NCBI GenBank assembly: GCA_963836425.1
Contig: CAWIJJ010000006.1
Coordinates: forward strand, 620,001-684,000
Length of the DNA stretch: 64,000 nt
Direction of reading: 5' to 3'
Source: CAWIJJ01 sp963836425
Lineage (GTDB): Bacteria > Acidobacteriota > Terriglobia > Bryobacterales > Bryobacteraceae
In this document: positions 53,397-62,199 of the stretch, in pieces
Layout: each line of letters starts with the position of its first letter
Numbering within the stretch: position 1 is the stretch's first letter
Position numbers and translations under genes: made by a program
Notes under the pieces: model-generated
The model's database searches: none
The model's input: only the letters and a program-made list of their open reading frames with translations
Told to the model about the DNA's origin: nothing

Positions 53397-53691
53397 AGAG
53401 CCAACCTCCGTTCGGGTAAAGAAACTGATAACGCGCGGCGCACGTGGGTGTCAAGGCGTCTGGGTTCGGGGGGTGCGCGACTCAAGAGTGGAGATTCGTC
53501 AGAATCGCTGAAAAAGCGGCAGAATCTGAGCGTACCTGGTAGTTCGGATAATGCCGGCAGTTGGGAAAATGGTTGGCCGCTGATAAACGCGGATAAACAC
53601 AGATGGAAACACGATGTCTTATCGGCGTTGAGTCGCGCACCGGGTTCAAGGCGCCGGGCGGGCGCCGCCCGTTACAATAGCTTTTCCAACT

Positions 53692-54328
53692 GTGAGACGA
53701 GGAATCTTTATCACTTTCGAAGGCATGGACGGCTCCGGCAAAACCACGCAGATGCACCGCCTGGCCGCCCGGCTGCGTGGCATGGGGCGGACGGTTCTTG
53801 AAACGGCGGAGCCCGGCGGGACCGCCGATTTCGACGCAGATCCGGCGGATCCTGCTGGACGCATCGAATCAGGAACTGAGCCCGCGCGCCGAACTGCTGC
53901 TCTATTTCGCCTCGCGGGCGCAGAACGTGGACGAATGGATCGTGCCTGCGCTGGAGCGGGGCGAGATCGTGCTGTGCGACCGCTTCACGGATTCCTCGAT
54001 GGCGTACCAGGGGGTGGGCCGCGGTCTCGGCACGGAAGCCGTGGAAGCGCTGGACCGCATTGCCTGCCACGGGCTCAAGCCCGACCTTACGATCCTGGTG
54101 GATGTGGACGCGGAAGCCGGGCTGAGCCGGGCGCGTGCGCGCAACCTGGCGCTGGCCCACAACGAGACGCGCATGGACGACCAGTCGCTCGAATTCCACC
54201 TGCGCGTCCACGAGGCTTATCACGCGCTGGCGGCGCGGGAGCCGGAGCGCGTCAAGGTGGTGAACGGCCGCGCGGGCATGGACGAAATCGAACGCGATGT
54301 GTGGGAACTGGTGCGATGCCATGTTTGA
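53692..54328 (+). CDS. tmk: Thymidylate kinase (frameshifted as sequenced)
   Basis: About 212 residues over two frames. GTG 53692 gives the N-terminus with the P-loop ('FEGMDGSGKTTQM'); after 'ETAEPGGT' at about 53822 one extra C (GACCGCC in place of GACGCC) shifts the frame. The +1 frame continues 'PISTQIRRILLDASNQ', 'IVLCDRFTDSSMAYQGVGRG' (the DRF motif), 'PDLTILVDVDAEAGLSRARAR' and 'RVKVVNGRAGMDEIERDVWELV'. It phosphorylates dTMP. As this is the only full-length copy of a normally essential gene, a sequence error is likely. TTACAAT upstream is a possible -10. holB overlaps the end by 8 bp. Confidence 0.85.
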
Positions 54329-55346
54329 AGACTTCTGGGGGAACGAGCAGGTTTCGAACGCGCTGGAACAGATGATCGCGCAAGGTCGGCTGGCGCAGAC
54401 GCTGTTGTTTTCGGGGCCGGAAGGAGTGGGCAAGGCGACACTGGCGCGCAGGCTGGGCGCGCGCCTGCTCGGGCGCGGCGACCTGATCGAGCAGGACGAC
54501 CTGAGCCTGCCGCAGAACGTCGAGACAGTGGCATTGCGGGAAAAACTTGCGGCGGAGAAGCGCAACGAGGATCCGCTACAGTTTGCGACTCATCCGGACT
54601 TTGTCACCTTTCCGCCGGAAGGTCCGCTGCGCCAGATTTCGATTCACCAGACGCGATTGCTGAAGGATCGCGCGCAATATCTTCCGAACAAGGGCAGCCG
54701 CCGCATTTTTCTTATCGACCATGTGGACCGCGCCAACGAGCAGGCGGCGAATTCGCTGCTGAAGACGCTGGAAGAGCCGCCCGATCACCTGATCCTCATC
54801 ATGACCGCGGAGAATGCCTACGACTTGCTGCCTACGATCCGTTCGCGGTCGGTGCCGTTCCACTTCAGCAGGCTTCCGGAAGAGGAAATGCGAAGCTTCG
54901 CGAAGGCGCGCGGGCTGGAGCAGGTGGAACGGAGGCTGGCGCTGGCGGATGGGAGTCCGGGGCTGGCATTGACGCTGGACCTGGAAGCGTACGACCGAAG
55001 GCGTGCCGCCATGCTGACGCTGGTGAAGGTGGCGGCGGGCGCGTCGCCGTTCGCGGCGTGGCTGCCGGTCTCGGAGGCGATCGGGCGGAGCAGGAGCGAA
55101 AAGCTCGATGTGTACCTGAAGGTCCTCTACGATCTGCTGCGCGACCTGATGCTGCTGCGCGAAGGGGCGGGGGCGATCCGCAATGTGGACATCCGGCAGG
55201 AGCTGGAGGCTGTGGCCGCGCGTCTCGAGTTCGCGTGGATCCGGAAGGCGGTGACGCGGGTGGACGAGATCGCGGAACTGATCCGCCGAAACATTCAGAA
55301 GACGATCGCGCTCGACGGGCTAATCGCGGAGCTGCGTGCAGCTTAG
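54321..55346 (+). CDS. holB: DNA polymerase III subunit delta'
   Basis: 341 residues. 'LAQTLLFSGPEGVGKATLARRLGARLLG' is the Walker A-like motif, 'RIFLIDHVDRANEQAANSLLKTLEEPPDHLILIMTAENAYDLLPTIRSRS' the Walker B/SRC-like (here SRS) region, as in clamp-loader subunits. The usual zinc-binding cysteines of many delta' proteins are absent. It loads the sliding clamp. The ATG lies inside the tmk end, a common tmk-holB arrangement. Confidence 0.9.
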   Translation: MFEDFWGNEQVSNALEQMIAQGRLAQTLLFSGPEGVGKATLARRLGARLLGRGDLIEQDDLSLPQNVETVALREKLAAEKRNEDPLQFATHPDFVTFPPEGPLRQISIHQTRLLKDRAQYLPNKGSRRIFLIDHVDRANEQAANSLLKTLEEPPDHLILIMTAENAYDLLPTIRSRSVPFHFSRLPEEEMRSFAKARGLEQVERRLALADGSPGLALTLDLEAYDRRRAAMLTLVKVAAGASPFAAWLPVSEAIGRSRSEKLDVYLKVLYDLLRDLMLLREGAGAIRNVDIRQELEAVAARLEFAWIRKAVTRVDEIAELIRRNIQKTIALDGLIAELRAA

Positions 55347-56609
55347 GAGGGTGTCCCAGAACTCGGGGAAGGAGACCGAGGCCGCCTCCGCTCCCTGAAT
55401 GACGCACGGGCCCGACGCACGCAACGCGGCGACGGCGAACGCCATGGCGACGCGGTGATCGCCGAACGAATCGAGTTCGGCGGCGCGGAACGCCTGGCGA
55501 CCGGGAACGATCATGCCGTCGGGCAATTCTTCGGCCTCGATGCCCATGCGGCGCAGATTTTCTATCACCGTGCGAATCCGGTCGGTTTCCTTGATGCGCA
55601 GTTCGGCGGCGTCGCGCACGGTGAGGCCGTTTTCGGTGGCGGCGCCGAGGACCGCCAGAACGGGGATCTCGTCAATGAGGGCGGCGGTGAGCGCGCCGGA
55701 GATGGTGCCGCCCTTCAGCTCGGAATATTCCACCAGGATCTCGCCGATCAACTCGCCGTTGACGGTTTCCAGGTCGGGGATGTGGATGCGGGCTCCCATG
55801 CCGGCGAGGAAGTCGAGGAGGGCCGAGCGGGTCGGGTTGAGGCCCACGCCGCGGATGGAGAGGCGCGAACCGGGTACGAGCAGTGCGGCGGAGAGGAAGA
55901 AGGCGGCGGAGGAAAGGTCGGAGGGAACCACCAGTTCGCGTCCGGTGAGGGCGGGGCGTCCGTCGAGGGAGATGGCGCCGCGGGAAACGGTGAGGTTGGC
56001 GCCGAATTCGCGGAGGGCGATTTCGGTATGGTCGCGCGAACGGATGGGCTCGCCAAGGGTGGTGCGGCCTTCGGCGAAAAGGCCGGCGAGCAGCACGCAG
56101 GTTTTGACCTGGGCGCTGGGCACAGGCAGGTCGTAATGGATGGGGCGGAGCGTTCCCCCTTCGATCTCGAGCGGCGGGAATTTGCCGTCGCGCGCCTGGA
56201 TGCGGGCACCCATGCGGGAGAGCGGTTCCATGATGCGCTGCATGGGGCGGCGGGAGAGCGATTCGTCGCCGACGATGCGGGTGCGGAAGGGCTGCGCCGC
56301 GAGGATGCCGGAGAGCATGCGAATGGTGGAACCCGAGTTGCCGGCATCGAGATCCGCCGACGGCGCGCGCAGTCCTTCGAGGCCGCGCCCGTGAACGACG
56401 AATTCGGTGCCGGAGCCCTCGACATCGATGCCGAGCGCCCGCACGCAGGCGAGGGTGGAGTGACAGTCCGCGCCGGTGGAATAATTGCGGATGCGGGACG
56501 GTCCCGAGGCGATGGCGGCGATCATGGCGTAGCGGTGGGAGATCGACTTGTCGCCGGGCAGAACGAGGGTTCCGGAGATGGCTGTTGCGGGCGAAATGGT
56601 TCTCTGCAT
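55320..56609 (-). CDS. aroA: 3-phosphoshikimate 1-carboxyvinyltransferase (EPSP synthase)
   Basis: 429 residues from ATG 56609. 'LVLPGDKSISHRYAMIAAIA' (PEP/shikimate site), 'LDAGNSGSTIRMLSGILA', 'VVPSDLSSAAFFLSAALL', 'ELRIKETDRIRTVIENLRRMG' and 'DSFGDHRVAMAFAVAAL' are conserved. Sixth step of chorismate synthesis. The NSGST motif fits the class II form, which is often less glyphosate-sensitive. Convergent with holB, overlapping its 3' end by 27 bp. Confidence 0.94.
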   Translation of the reverse strand: MQRTISPATAISGTLVLPGDKSISHRYAMIAAIASGPSRIRNYSTGADCHSTLACVRALGIDVEGSGTEFVVHGRGLEGLRAPSADLDAGNSGSTIRMLSGILAAQPFRTRIVGDESLSRRPMQRIMEPLSRMGARIQARDGKFPPLEIEGGTLRPIHYDLPVPSAQVKTCVLLAGLFAEGRTTLGEPIRSRDHTEIALREFGANLTVSRGAISLDGRPALTGRELVVPSDLSSAAFFLSAALLVPGSRLSIRGVGLNPTRSALLDFLAGMGARIHIPDLETVNGELIGEILVEYSELKGGTISGALTAALIDEIPVLAVLGAATENGLTVRDAAELRIKETDRIRTVIENLRRMGIEAEELPDGMIVPGRQAFRAAELDSFGDHRVAMAFAVAALRASGPCVIQGAEAASVSFPEFWDTLLSCTQLRD

Positions 56610-56628
56610 GAGACGGCGTGTCCGGCGG

Positions 56629-57405
56629 TTACGACGAGGGTTCCTGCATGGACGCTTCAAGCTGGTCGCGCAGGCTGTCGCCGAGATGATGAACCGCGTC
56701 GGTGTCGATCAGTTCGATGAACGAGGGCACGCCGGAGAGGCGGACGGCGGTGAGCAGCAGGTCGTCGGCGGGCCGGAAGGACGGCAGGGGAACGCTCATG
56801 GTGGTGACGGAGAAGCGTTCGAAGCCGGGCATGGTGGCCGAGCCGATCTGCCAGCGCAGGTCGTGGAACAACTGCGCCAATGCGGGATGGCGGCCGAGCA
56901 CCACGGAAAAGGCGAAGGCGTTCACCACGAACTGGCGAACGGGTGGAATGCGCCGGTCGCCCGGGGAGCCGAGCAGGTTGCGGAACTGGGAGAGCGAATA
57001 CTCCGAGCCGTACGTCACCACCCAGCGGACCGGAGAAGTCATGGTGATCTTCTTCGACGCCTTGGCGCCCTTGGCTTCATGGCTGTATTCGAAGGGGTAG
57101 ACCTTGAGGACCGAGCCGATGGAGGTGAGGGTATCCTCGTCGAGCTCGGGCTTGATGTCCAACTGTCCGGCTGCATCCTTGAACTTCTGCGCGAGATCGG
57201 CGAGGGCGTCGTCGGCGCGGGTGACGGAGTCGCGGGCGCCCACGTGTTTGCCGAGCACGCGTCCGGGGGCAAGCAGCGGCCAGAGTGTGCCGAGATGATC
57301 TTTCAGCCGCTTGAGGAGGAACGCGGAGATGCGTTCGGTAATTTCGCGGTACTCCAGCAGCTCGTCCAGACTGGTAATCGCGGGAGCATTGGATAGTTCA
57401 GCCAT
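56629..57405 (-). CDS. Conserved hypothetical protein
   Basis: 258 residues from ATG 57405 ('MAELSNAPAITSLDELLEYREITERI'). Helical N-terminus, then mixed alpha/beta, ending with 'LLLTAVRLSGVPSFIELIDTDAVHHLGDSLRDQLEAS'. No signal peptide or transmembrane segment. I do not recognise a family; 'KITMTSPVRWVVTYGSEYSLSQFRNLL' is the most distinctive block. It lies 20 bp upstream of aroA on the same strand. Confidence 0.6.
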   Translation of the reverse strand: MAELSNAPAITSLDELLEYREITERISAFLLKRLKDHLGTLWPLLAPGRVLGKHVGARDSVTRADDALADLAQKFKDAAGQLDIKPELDEDTLTSIGSVLKVYPFEYSHEAKGAKASKKITMTSPVRWVVTYGSEYSLSQFRNLLGSPGDRRIPPVRQFVVNAFAFSVVLGRHPALAQLFHDLRWQIGSATMPGFERFSVTTMSVPLPSFRPADDLLLTAVRLSGVPSFIELIDTDAVHHLGDSLRDQLEASMQEPSS

Positions 57406-57467
57406 AGTGACGGAGTGCGGACTCCGCACCAGCTTAGCATGCCGGTCCAGGGGAGGGATGAGATGGG

Positions 57468-58394
57468 TTAAGACGGAGAATAGTCGAAAGCGTAGCGAAA
57501 GCCGTTCGCGGCGATGGCTCCGAGTTCCGTCCGGGAAAAGCCGAACTGGGCGGCGGCGAGGCGGTATTCGCCGGTCAGGGTGCAGCGGAACATGGCGGGA
57601 TCGTCGGTGTTGAGGGTCAGGGGAACGCCGGCATCCCAGAGACTGCGGACGGGGTGGTCCTGGAGGCGTTTGACGACCCCGGTGACGAGGTTGCTGGTGA
57701 TGGAGATTTCGAGCGGGATATCGCGGTCGCGGAGGTGGCGCAGCAGCACCGGATCTTCGACGGCCGAAATGCCGTGGCCGATGCGCTCGGCGCCGAGCTC
57801 GAGCGCGGACCAGATGGAATCGGGCGAGGTGCCTTCGCCGGCGTGAGCGGTCAGGCGCAGGCCCGCATCGCGGGCGTAGGCGAAGATTTCAGTGAACCAG
57901 GAGGCGGGTCCACGCTCTTCGCTGCCGCCAATCCCGAAGGCGACCACGCCGCGGCTGCGGCGGGCGGCGGCCAGTTGCGCCACCTGCATGGCCGGCTCCG
58001 GTCCGAACTGCCGGACGGCGTCGAGGATCCAGCGCACCTGGACGGGGGAGCCGGCGGCGGCTTCCGAGATGGCGTCGAAGATGGGCGCGAAGTCGTGGTC
58101 CTTCCACAGCACGACGCCGGCCGCAACGATGATTTCGGCGTACGTGACGCGCTGCGCGCAGAGCCGCTCAAGCAGGCGGCGCGTAATCAGGGCGTAGTCC
58201 GCCGGGGTCCGCAGGCGCTTGCCCACCGCGCCGAAGGCCTTCAGAAAGGCGTCGAAATCGGGATACTCGTAGAGCGCGCGCAATTCGGCCAGAGGAGTGG
58301 AGGGATCGAGCTCGTGCAGCGTCTCCGGTTCCACCGAACCTTCCAGGTGAACGTGCAGCTCCGCTTTGGGCAATTCGGCGATGAAATCGTCCAT
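57468..58394 (-). CDS. add: Adenosine deaminase-family protein
   Basis: 308 residues. Metal ligands His14 and His16 in 'AELHVHLEGSVEP', then 'LTAHAGEGTSPDSIWSALELGAERIGHGISA' and 'LTLNTDDPAMF' complete the active site. It deaminates adenosine or a relative; an aminodeoxyfutalosine deaminase (menaquinone) role is possible, since related proteins are hard to separate by sequence. Divergent from glgB across 19 bp. Confidence 0.85.
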   Translation of the reverse strand: MDDFIAELPKAELHVHLEGSVEPETLHELDPSTPLAELRALYEYPDFDAFLKAFGAVGKRLRTPADYALITRRLLERLCAQRVTYAEIIVAAGVVLWKDHDFAPIFDAISEAAAGSPVQVRWILDAVRQFGPEPAMQVAQLAAARRSRGVVAFGIGGSEERGPASWFTEIFAYARDAGLRLTAHAGEGTSPDSIWSALELGAERIGHGISAVEDPVLLRHLRDRDIPLEISITSNLVTGVVKRLQDHPVRSLWDAGVPLTLNTDDPAMFRCTLTGEYRLAAAQFGFSRTELGAIAANGFRYAFDYSPS

Positions 58395-58413
58395 ACTTAT
58401 TTCTTAGGCTCTC

Positions 58414-60591
58414 ATGACAGCGGAAGAGATTGAAGCAATCGTAGGCGGCTACCACGGAGACGCATTTCGCGTGCTCGGGCCGCACGGCATCCGGAGCAGG
58501 AGAAACGGCCAGCGGCGATGGGAGGTGCGGGCGTTTCTGCCGCAGGCCGAATCGGCGGAGGTGGCGGCCGGCGAACAGCGCGTCGCCATGCAGAAACTGC
58601 ACGACCAGGGCTTTTTCTGCGGCGTGCTGGAGGGCGATCCGCAGCGATATACGATTCGGGCGCGGGGTTGGGCCGGCAAGGAGATGGAGATCGAAGATCC
58701 TTACCGCTTCGGTCCGCAGCTTCCGGACACCGATCTCTACCTGCACACGGAAGGGACGTTGCAGGAGGCTTATCGGACGCTGGGCGCGCACCTGATAACG
58801 GTGGACGGCGTGGAGGGCGTACGTTTTGCGGTCTGGGCGCCGAATGCCGAAAACGTGACGGTGACGGGCGAGTTCGACGAATGGGACATTCGCCGGCACC
58901 CGATGCGGCGGCGGAACGGCGGTATCTGGGAGATCTTCATCCCGGGCCTGGGCCAGGGCACTTGCTACAAGTACAATATCCGGTCGAAGTTCGCCGGCTA
59001 CCAGCAGCTCAAAGCCGATCCGTACGCGTTCTACTGCGAGGTTCCGCCGAAATCGGCGTCGGTGGTCTGGGGCATGGACGGGCACCAGTGGCGCGACAGC
59101 GGGTGGATGGAGGCGCGCGGGAAGACGGACTGGCTGCGCGCGCCGGTTTCGGTGTACGAAGTGCATCTCGAGTCCTGGCTGCGCGGGCCGATGGGACAGC
59201 CGCTCACCTACCGGGAGATGGCCGTGAAGCTGGTGGAATACGCGCGCCACATGGGGTATACGCATATCGAACTGCTGCCCATGATGGAGCATCCATTTTC
59301 GGGCTCGTGGGGCTACCAGGTCATCGGGTATTTCGCGCCAACGTCGCGTTTCGGCAATCCGGACGATTTCAAGTACCTGGTGGATTGCTGCCACCAGGCG
59401 GGCATCGGCGTGATTGTGGACTGGGTGCCCGCGCATTTTCCGAAGGACGCGCACGGGCTGGTGTACTTCGACGGGACGGCGCTTTACGAGCACGCGGATC
59501 CGCGCCGGGGCGAGCACCGGGACTGGGGCACGCTGATTTTTAATTACGGCCGCAATGAGGTGCGGACGTTTCTGATTTCGAACGCCCTTTTCTGGCTGCT
59601 CGAGTATCATATCGACGGGCTGCGCGTGGATGCGGTGGCGTCCATGCTGTACCTGGATTATTCGCGAGAGCCGGGCGAATGGATCCCGAACCAGTACGGC
59701 GGAAACGAGAACCTGGAAGCGATCGACTTCCTGCGCAAGTTCAACGAACTGGCGCACACGGTGCCCGGTGCGTTCACGGTGGCGGAGGAATCGACCGCGT
59801 TCCCGGGCGTTTCGAAGCCGGTATACCTGAACGGGCTGGGCTTCACGATGAAGTGGAACATGGGGTGGATGCACGACATGCTGGACTATTTCGGCAACGA
59901 CCCCATTCACCGAAAATACCACCACAACGACATCACATTCAGCCTGCTGTACGCATTCACGGAGAACTTCGTGCTGCCGATTTCGCACGATGAGGTGGTC
60001 CACGGCAAGCGATCGCTACTCAACAAAATGCCGGGCGACGAATGGCGGCAGTTTGCCAACGCGCGGGCGTTTCTTGCTTACATGTGGGCGCATCCCGGCA
60101 AGAAGCTGCTGTTCATGGGGCAGGAGATCGGGCAGCGCGAGGAGTGGAACCACGAAGCCGGCATCCGCTGGGAACTGCTCGAATTCCCGCTTCACCGCAA
60201 GCTCCAGGAGCTGGTGCGCGCGCTGAACGCGCTGTATCGCGCCAACCCGGCCATGTACCAGGTGGACTTCCATCACACGGGATTCGAGTGGGTGGATTTC
60301 CACGACTGGGAAGATTCGGTGATCGCTTTTCTGCGGCGGGCGGAAGATCCCGCCGATGCCATTCTGTTCTGCTGCAACTTCACGCCGGTGCCGCGCAAGG
60401 GGTATGAATTCGGGGTTCCGGAAGAGGGGTTCTACGAGGAAATTTTGAATACCGATTCGGAGTTTTTCGGAGGCTCGAACATCGGCAACGGCGGCGTGGT
60501 GTCGTCCCGGCCGGTTCCGAAGCACAACCGGAAGCACAGCATTGCGGTGACGCTTCCGCCGCTTGCCGTGGTCGCCTTCAAGAAACGCTAG
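58414..60591 (+). CDS. glgB: 1,4-alpha-glucan branching enzyme
   Basis: 725 residues. Two N-terminal beta domains (CBM48; 'GVRFAVWAPNAENVTVTGEFDEW') precede the GH13 barrel: 'VYEVHLESWLRG', 'GYTHIELLPMMEHPFSGSWGYQVIGYFAPTSRFG', catalytic Asp in 'GLRVDAVASMLYLDYS', Glu in 'FTVAEESTAFPGVS', and 'ISHDEVVHGKRSLLNKMPGD'. It makes alpha-1,6 branches in glycogen. Long N-terminus as in E. coli GlgB. ATG follows shortly after the divergent adenosine deaminase start. Confidence 0.95.
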   Translation: MTAEEIEAIVGGYHGDAFRVLGPHGIRSRRNGQRRWEVRAFLPQAESAEVAAGEQRVAMQKLHDQGFFCGVLEGDPQRYTIRARGWAGKEMEIEDPYRFGPQLPDTDLYLHTEGTLQEAYRTLGAHLITVDGVEGVRFAVWAPNAENVTVTGEFDEWDIRRHPMRRRNGGIWEIFIPGLGQGTCYKYNIRSKFAGYQQLKADPYAFYCEVPPKSASVVWGMDGHQWRDSGWMEARGKTDWLRAPVSVYEVHLESWLRGPMGQPLTYREMAVKLVEYARHMGYTHIELLPMMEHPFSGSWGYQVIGYFAPTSRFGNPDDFKYLVDCCHQAGIGVIVDWVPAHFPKDAHGLVYFDGTALYEHADPRRGEHRDWGTLIFNYGRNEVRTFLISNALFWLLEYHIDGLRVDAVASMLYLDYSREPGEWIPNQYGGNENLEAIDFLRKFNELAHTVPGAFTVAEESTAFPGVSKPVYLNGLGFTMKWNMGWMHDMLDYFGNDPIHRKYHHNDITFSLLYAFTENFVLPISHDEVVHGKRSLLNKMPGDEWRQFANARAFLAYMWAHPGKKLLFMGQEIGQREEWNHEAGIRWELLEFPLHRKLQELVRALNALYRANPAMYQVDFHHTGFEWVDFHDWEDSVIAFLRRAEDPADAILFCCNFTPVPRKGYEFGVPEEGFYEEILNTDSEFFGGSNIGNGGVVSSRPVPKHNRKHSIAVTLPPLAVVAFKKR

Positions 60592-60600
60592 CGAGGCGAG

Positions 60601-62178
60601 GTGGAACGGTACGATTCGATCATCATAGGCGGCGGCCACAACGGGCTGGTGACGGCAGCGTACCAGGCTCGCGCCGGGCGGAAGGTGCTGGTGCTGGAGC
60701 GCCGGGAAATGGTGGGCGGCTGCGCGGTCACCGAAGAAATCTGGCCGGGGTACAAAGTTTCGACGGGCGCGTACCTGACCAGCCTGATGCAGGAGCGCAT
60801 CGTGCGGGAGCTGGAGTTGCCGCGCTTCGGCTACCAGGTGGACGCGAAGGATCCCGCCTTCTTTTCGCTGTTTCCCGACGGCCGCCATTTCTTCATGTGG
60901 CAGGACCGGGAGAAGACGCTCTCGGAAATCGCGAAGTTCTCGAAGCACGATGCCGAAGTCTACCCGGCGTATGAGGACCAGTTGGAGCGGATCTCGCGCG
61001 TGGTGGAAGGCCTGCTGCTCACCACGCCGCCGCGCTTTCCGCCGTCGGCGCTGGACGTGGTGGATTACCTGCGCCTGGCGGGTAAGGTGGGCGGCCTCGC
61101 GAGCAAGGACATCGTGGCGCTGGTCAAGATCTTCACGCAAAGCGCGGCGGAGTTTCTGGATGAGTGGTTCGATTCCGAGCAGGTGAAAGTCACGCTCGCC
61201 ACCGATGGAGTGATCGGCGCCAACGGCGGGCCGCGGTCGCCCGGGACGGCGTACATTTTGTTGCATCACTGCATGGGCGGGGTGGCGGGGCATCGCGGGC
61301 TGTGGGGATTCGTGCGCGGCGGCATGGGGACGGTGTCGGAGGCGATTGCAGCGTCGGCGCGGGCCAAGGGCGCGCGGATCCGCACGGGCGCGACGGTTGC
61401 CAGGGTGCTGGTGCGCAGCGGCCGGGTGACGGGAGTCGCGCTCGAGAGCGGGGAAGAGATCGAGGCTCCGGTGGTGGCGTCGAATCTCGACCCGAAGGTC
61501 ACCTTCCTGCGCCTGGTGGAGGAACGCGAACTCGAGCCGGACTTCGTCGACGCGATCCGCAAGTTCCGCACCGAGGGCACGAGCTGCAAGATCAATCTCG
61601 CGCTTTCGGGGCTGCCGGAGTTTGCCGCCTATCCGGGCGCGCCCGGCCCGCAACACCGCGCCACCATGCACATCTGCCCCAATATCGATTACGTGGAGCG
61701 GGCCTGGGACGACGCGAAATACGGCCGCCCTTCCGAGCGCCCGCTGCTCGAGATGACCGTGCCGACCATGTACGACCCGTCGCTCGCGCCCGAGGGCAAG
61801 CACATCATGGGCATCTTCCTCCAGTACGCGCCGTACACGCTCAGCGCGGGCACGTGGGACGAGTTGCGGGAGCCGTTCGGCGACCGCGTGATTTCGCTGA
61901 TCGAGGAGTACGCGCCGAATATCCGGAGCATCATCGAACACCGGCAGGTGCTGACGCCGCTCGACCTGGAACGCAGGTTTGGAATCACGGGCGGAAACAT
62001 CTTCCACGGCGAAATGAGCCTGGACCAGATGTTCGTGATGCGGCCGGTGGCCGGGTGGGCGCGGTACCGCACGCCCATTCGCGGCCTGTTCCTGTGCGGT
62101 TCCGGCGCACATCCAGGAGGAGGCGTGATGGGGGCGCCGGGGTACAACTGCGCGCGCGAAATGATGCGGCGGCGGTGA
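60601..62178 (+). CDS. Phytoene-desaturase-like FAD/NAD(P)-binding oxidoreductase
   Basis: 525 residues, GTG start 9 bp after glgB. 'DSIIIGGGHNGLVTAAYQARAGRKVLVLERREMVGGCAVTEEI' is the dinucleotide-binding fold of CrtI/PYROXD2-like proteins; the C-terminus has 'GLFLCGSGAHPGGGVMGAPGYNCAREMMRR', the closing FAD motif. No carotenoid genes are nearby, so the PYROXD2-like type of unknown substrate is more likely than a true desaturase. Confidence 0.82.
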   Translation: MERYDSIIIGGGHNGLVTAAYQARAGRKVLVLERREMVGGCAVTEEIWPGYKVSTGAYLTSLMQERIVRELELPRFGYQVDAKDPAFFSLFPDGRHFFMWQDREKTLSEIAKFSKHDAEVYPAYEDQLERISRVVEGLLLTTPPRFPPSALDVVDYLRLAGKVGGLASKDIVALVKIFTQSAAEFLDEWFDSEQVKVTLATDGVIGANGGPRSPGTAYILLHHCMGGVAGHRGLWGFVRGGMGTVSEAIAASARAKGARIRTGATVARVLVRSGRVTGVALESGEEIEAPVVASNLDPKVTFLRLVEERELEPDFVDAIRKFRTEGTSCKINLALSGLPEFAAYPGAPGPQHRATMHICPNIDYVERAWDDAKYGRPSERPLLEMTVPTMYDPSLAPEGKHIMGIFLQYAPYTLSAGTWDELREPFGDRVISLIEEYAPNIRSIIEHRQVLTPLDLERRFGITGGNIFHGEMSLDQMFVMRPVAGWARYRTPIRGLFLCGSGAHPGGGVMGAPGYNCAREMMRRR

Positions 62179-62199
62179 ATGTGTGATTGAATTGTCGGC

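Larger units (their letters stand above)
52134..53979 (+). repeat. About 922-bp tandem duplication of the M14-tmk divergent junction
   Basis: Unit A (52134-53057) and unit B (53058-53979) each contain the 5' end of the M14 gene (minus), the divergent intergenic region, and the 5' end of tmk (plus). Offset is 924 bp at the M14 end and 921 at tmk, from three 1-bp deletions in unit B's intergenic part. The junction near 53057 joins tmk codons directly to M14 antisense codons with GCG shared. Identity is about 97-98% by eye. Confidence 0.88.
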
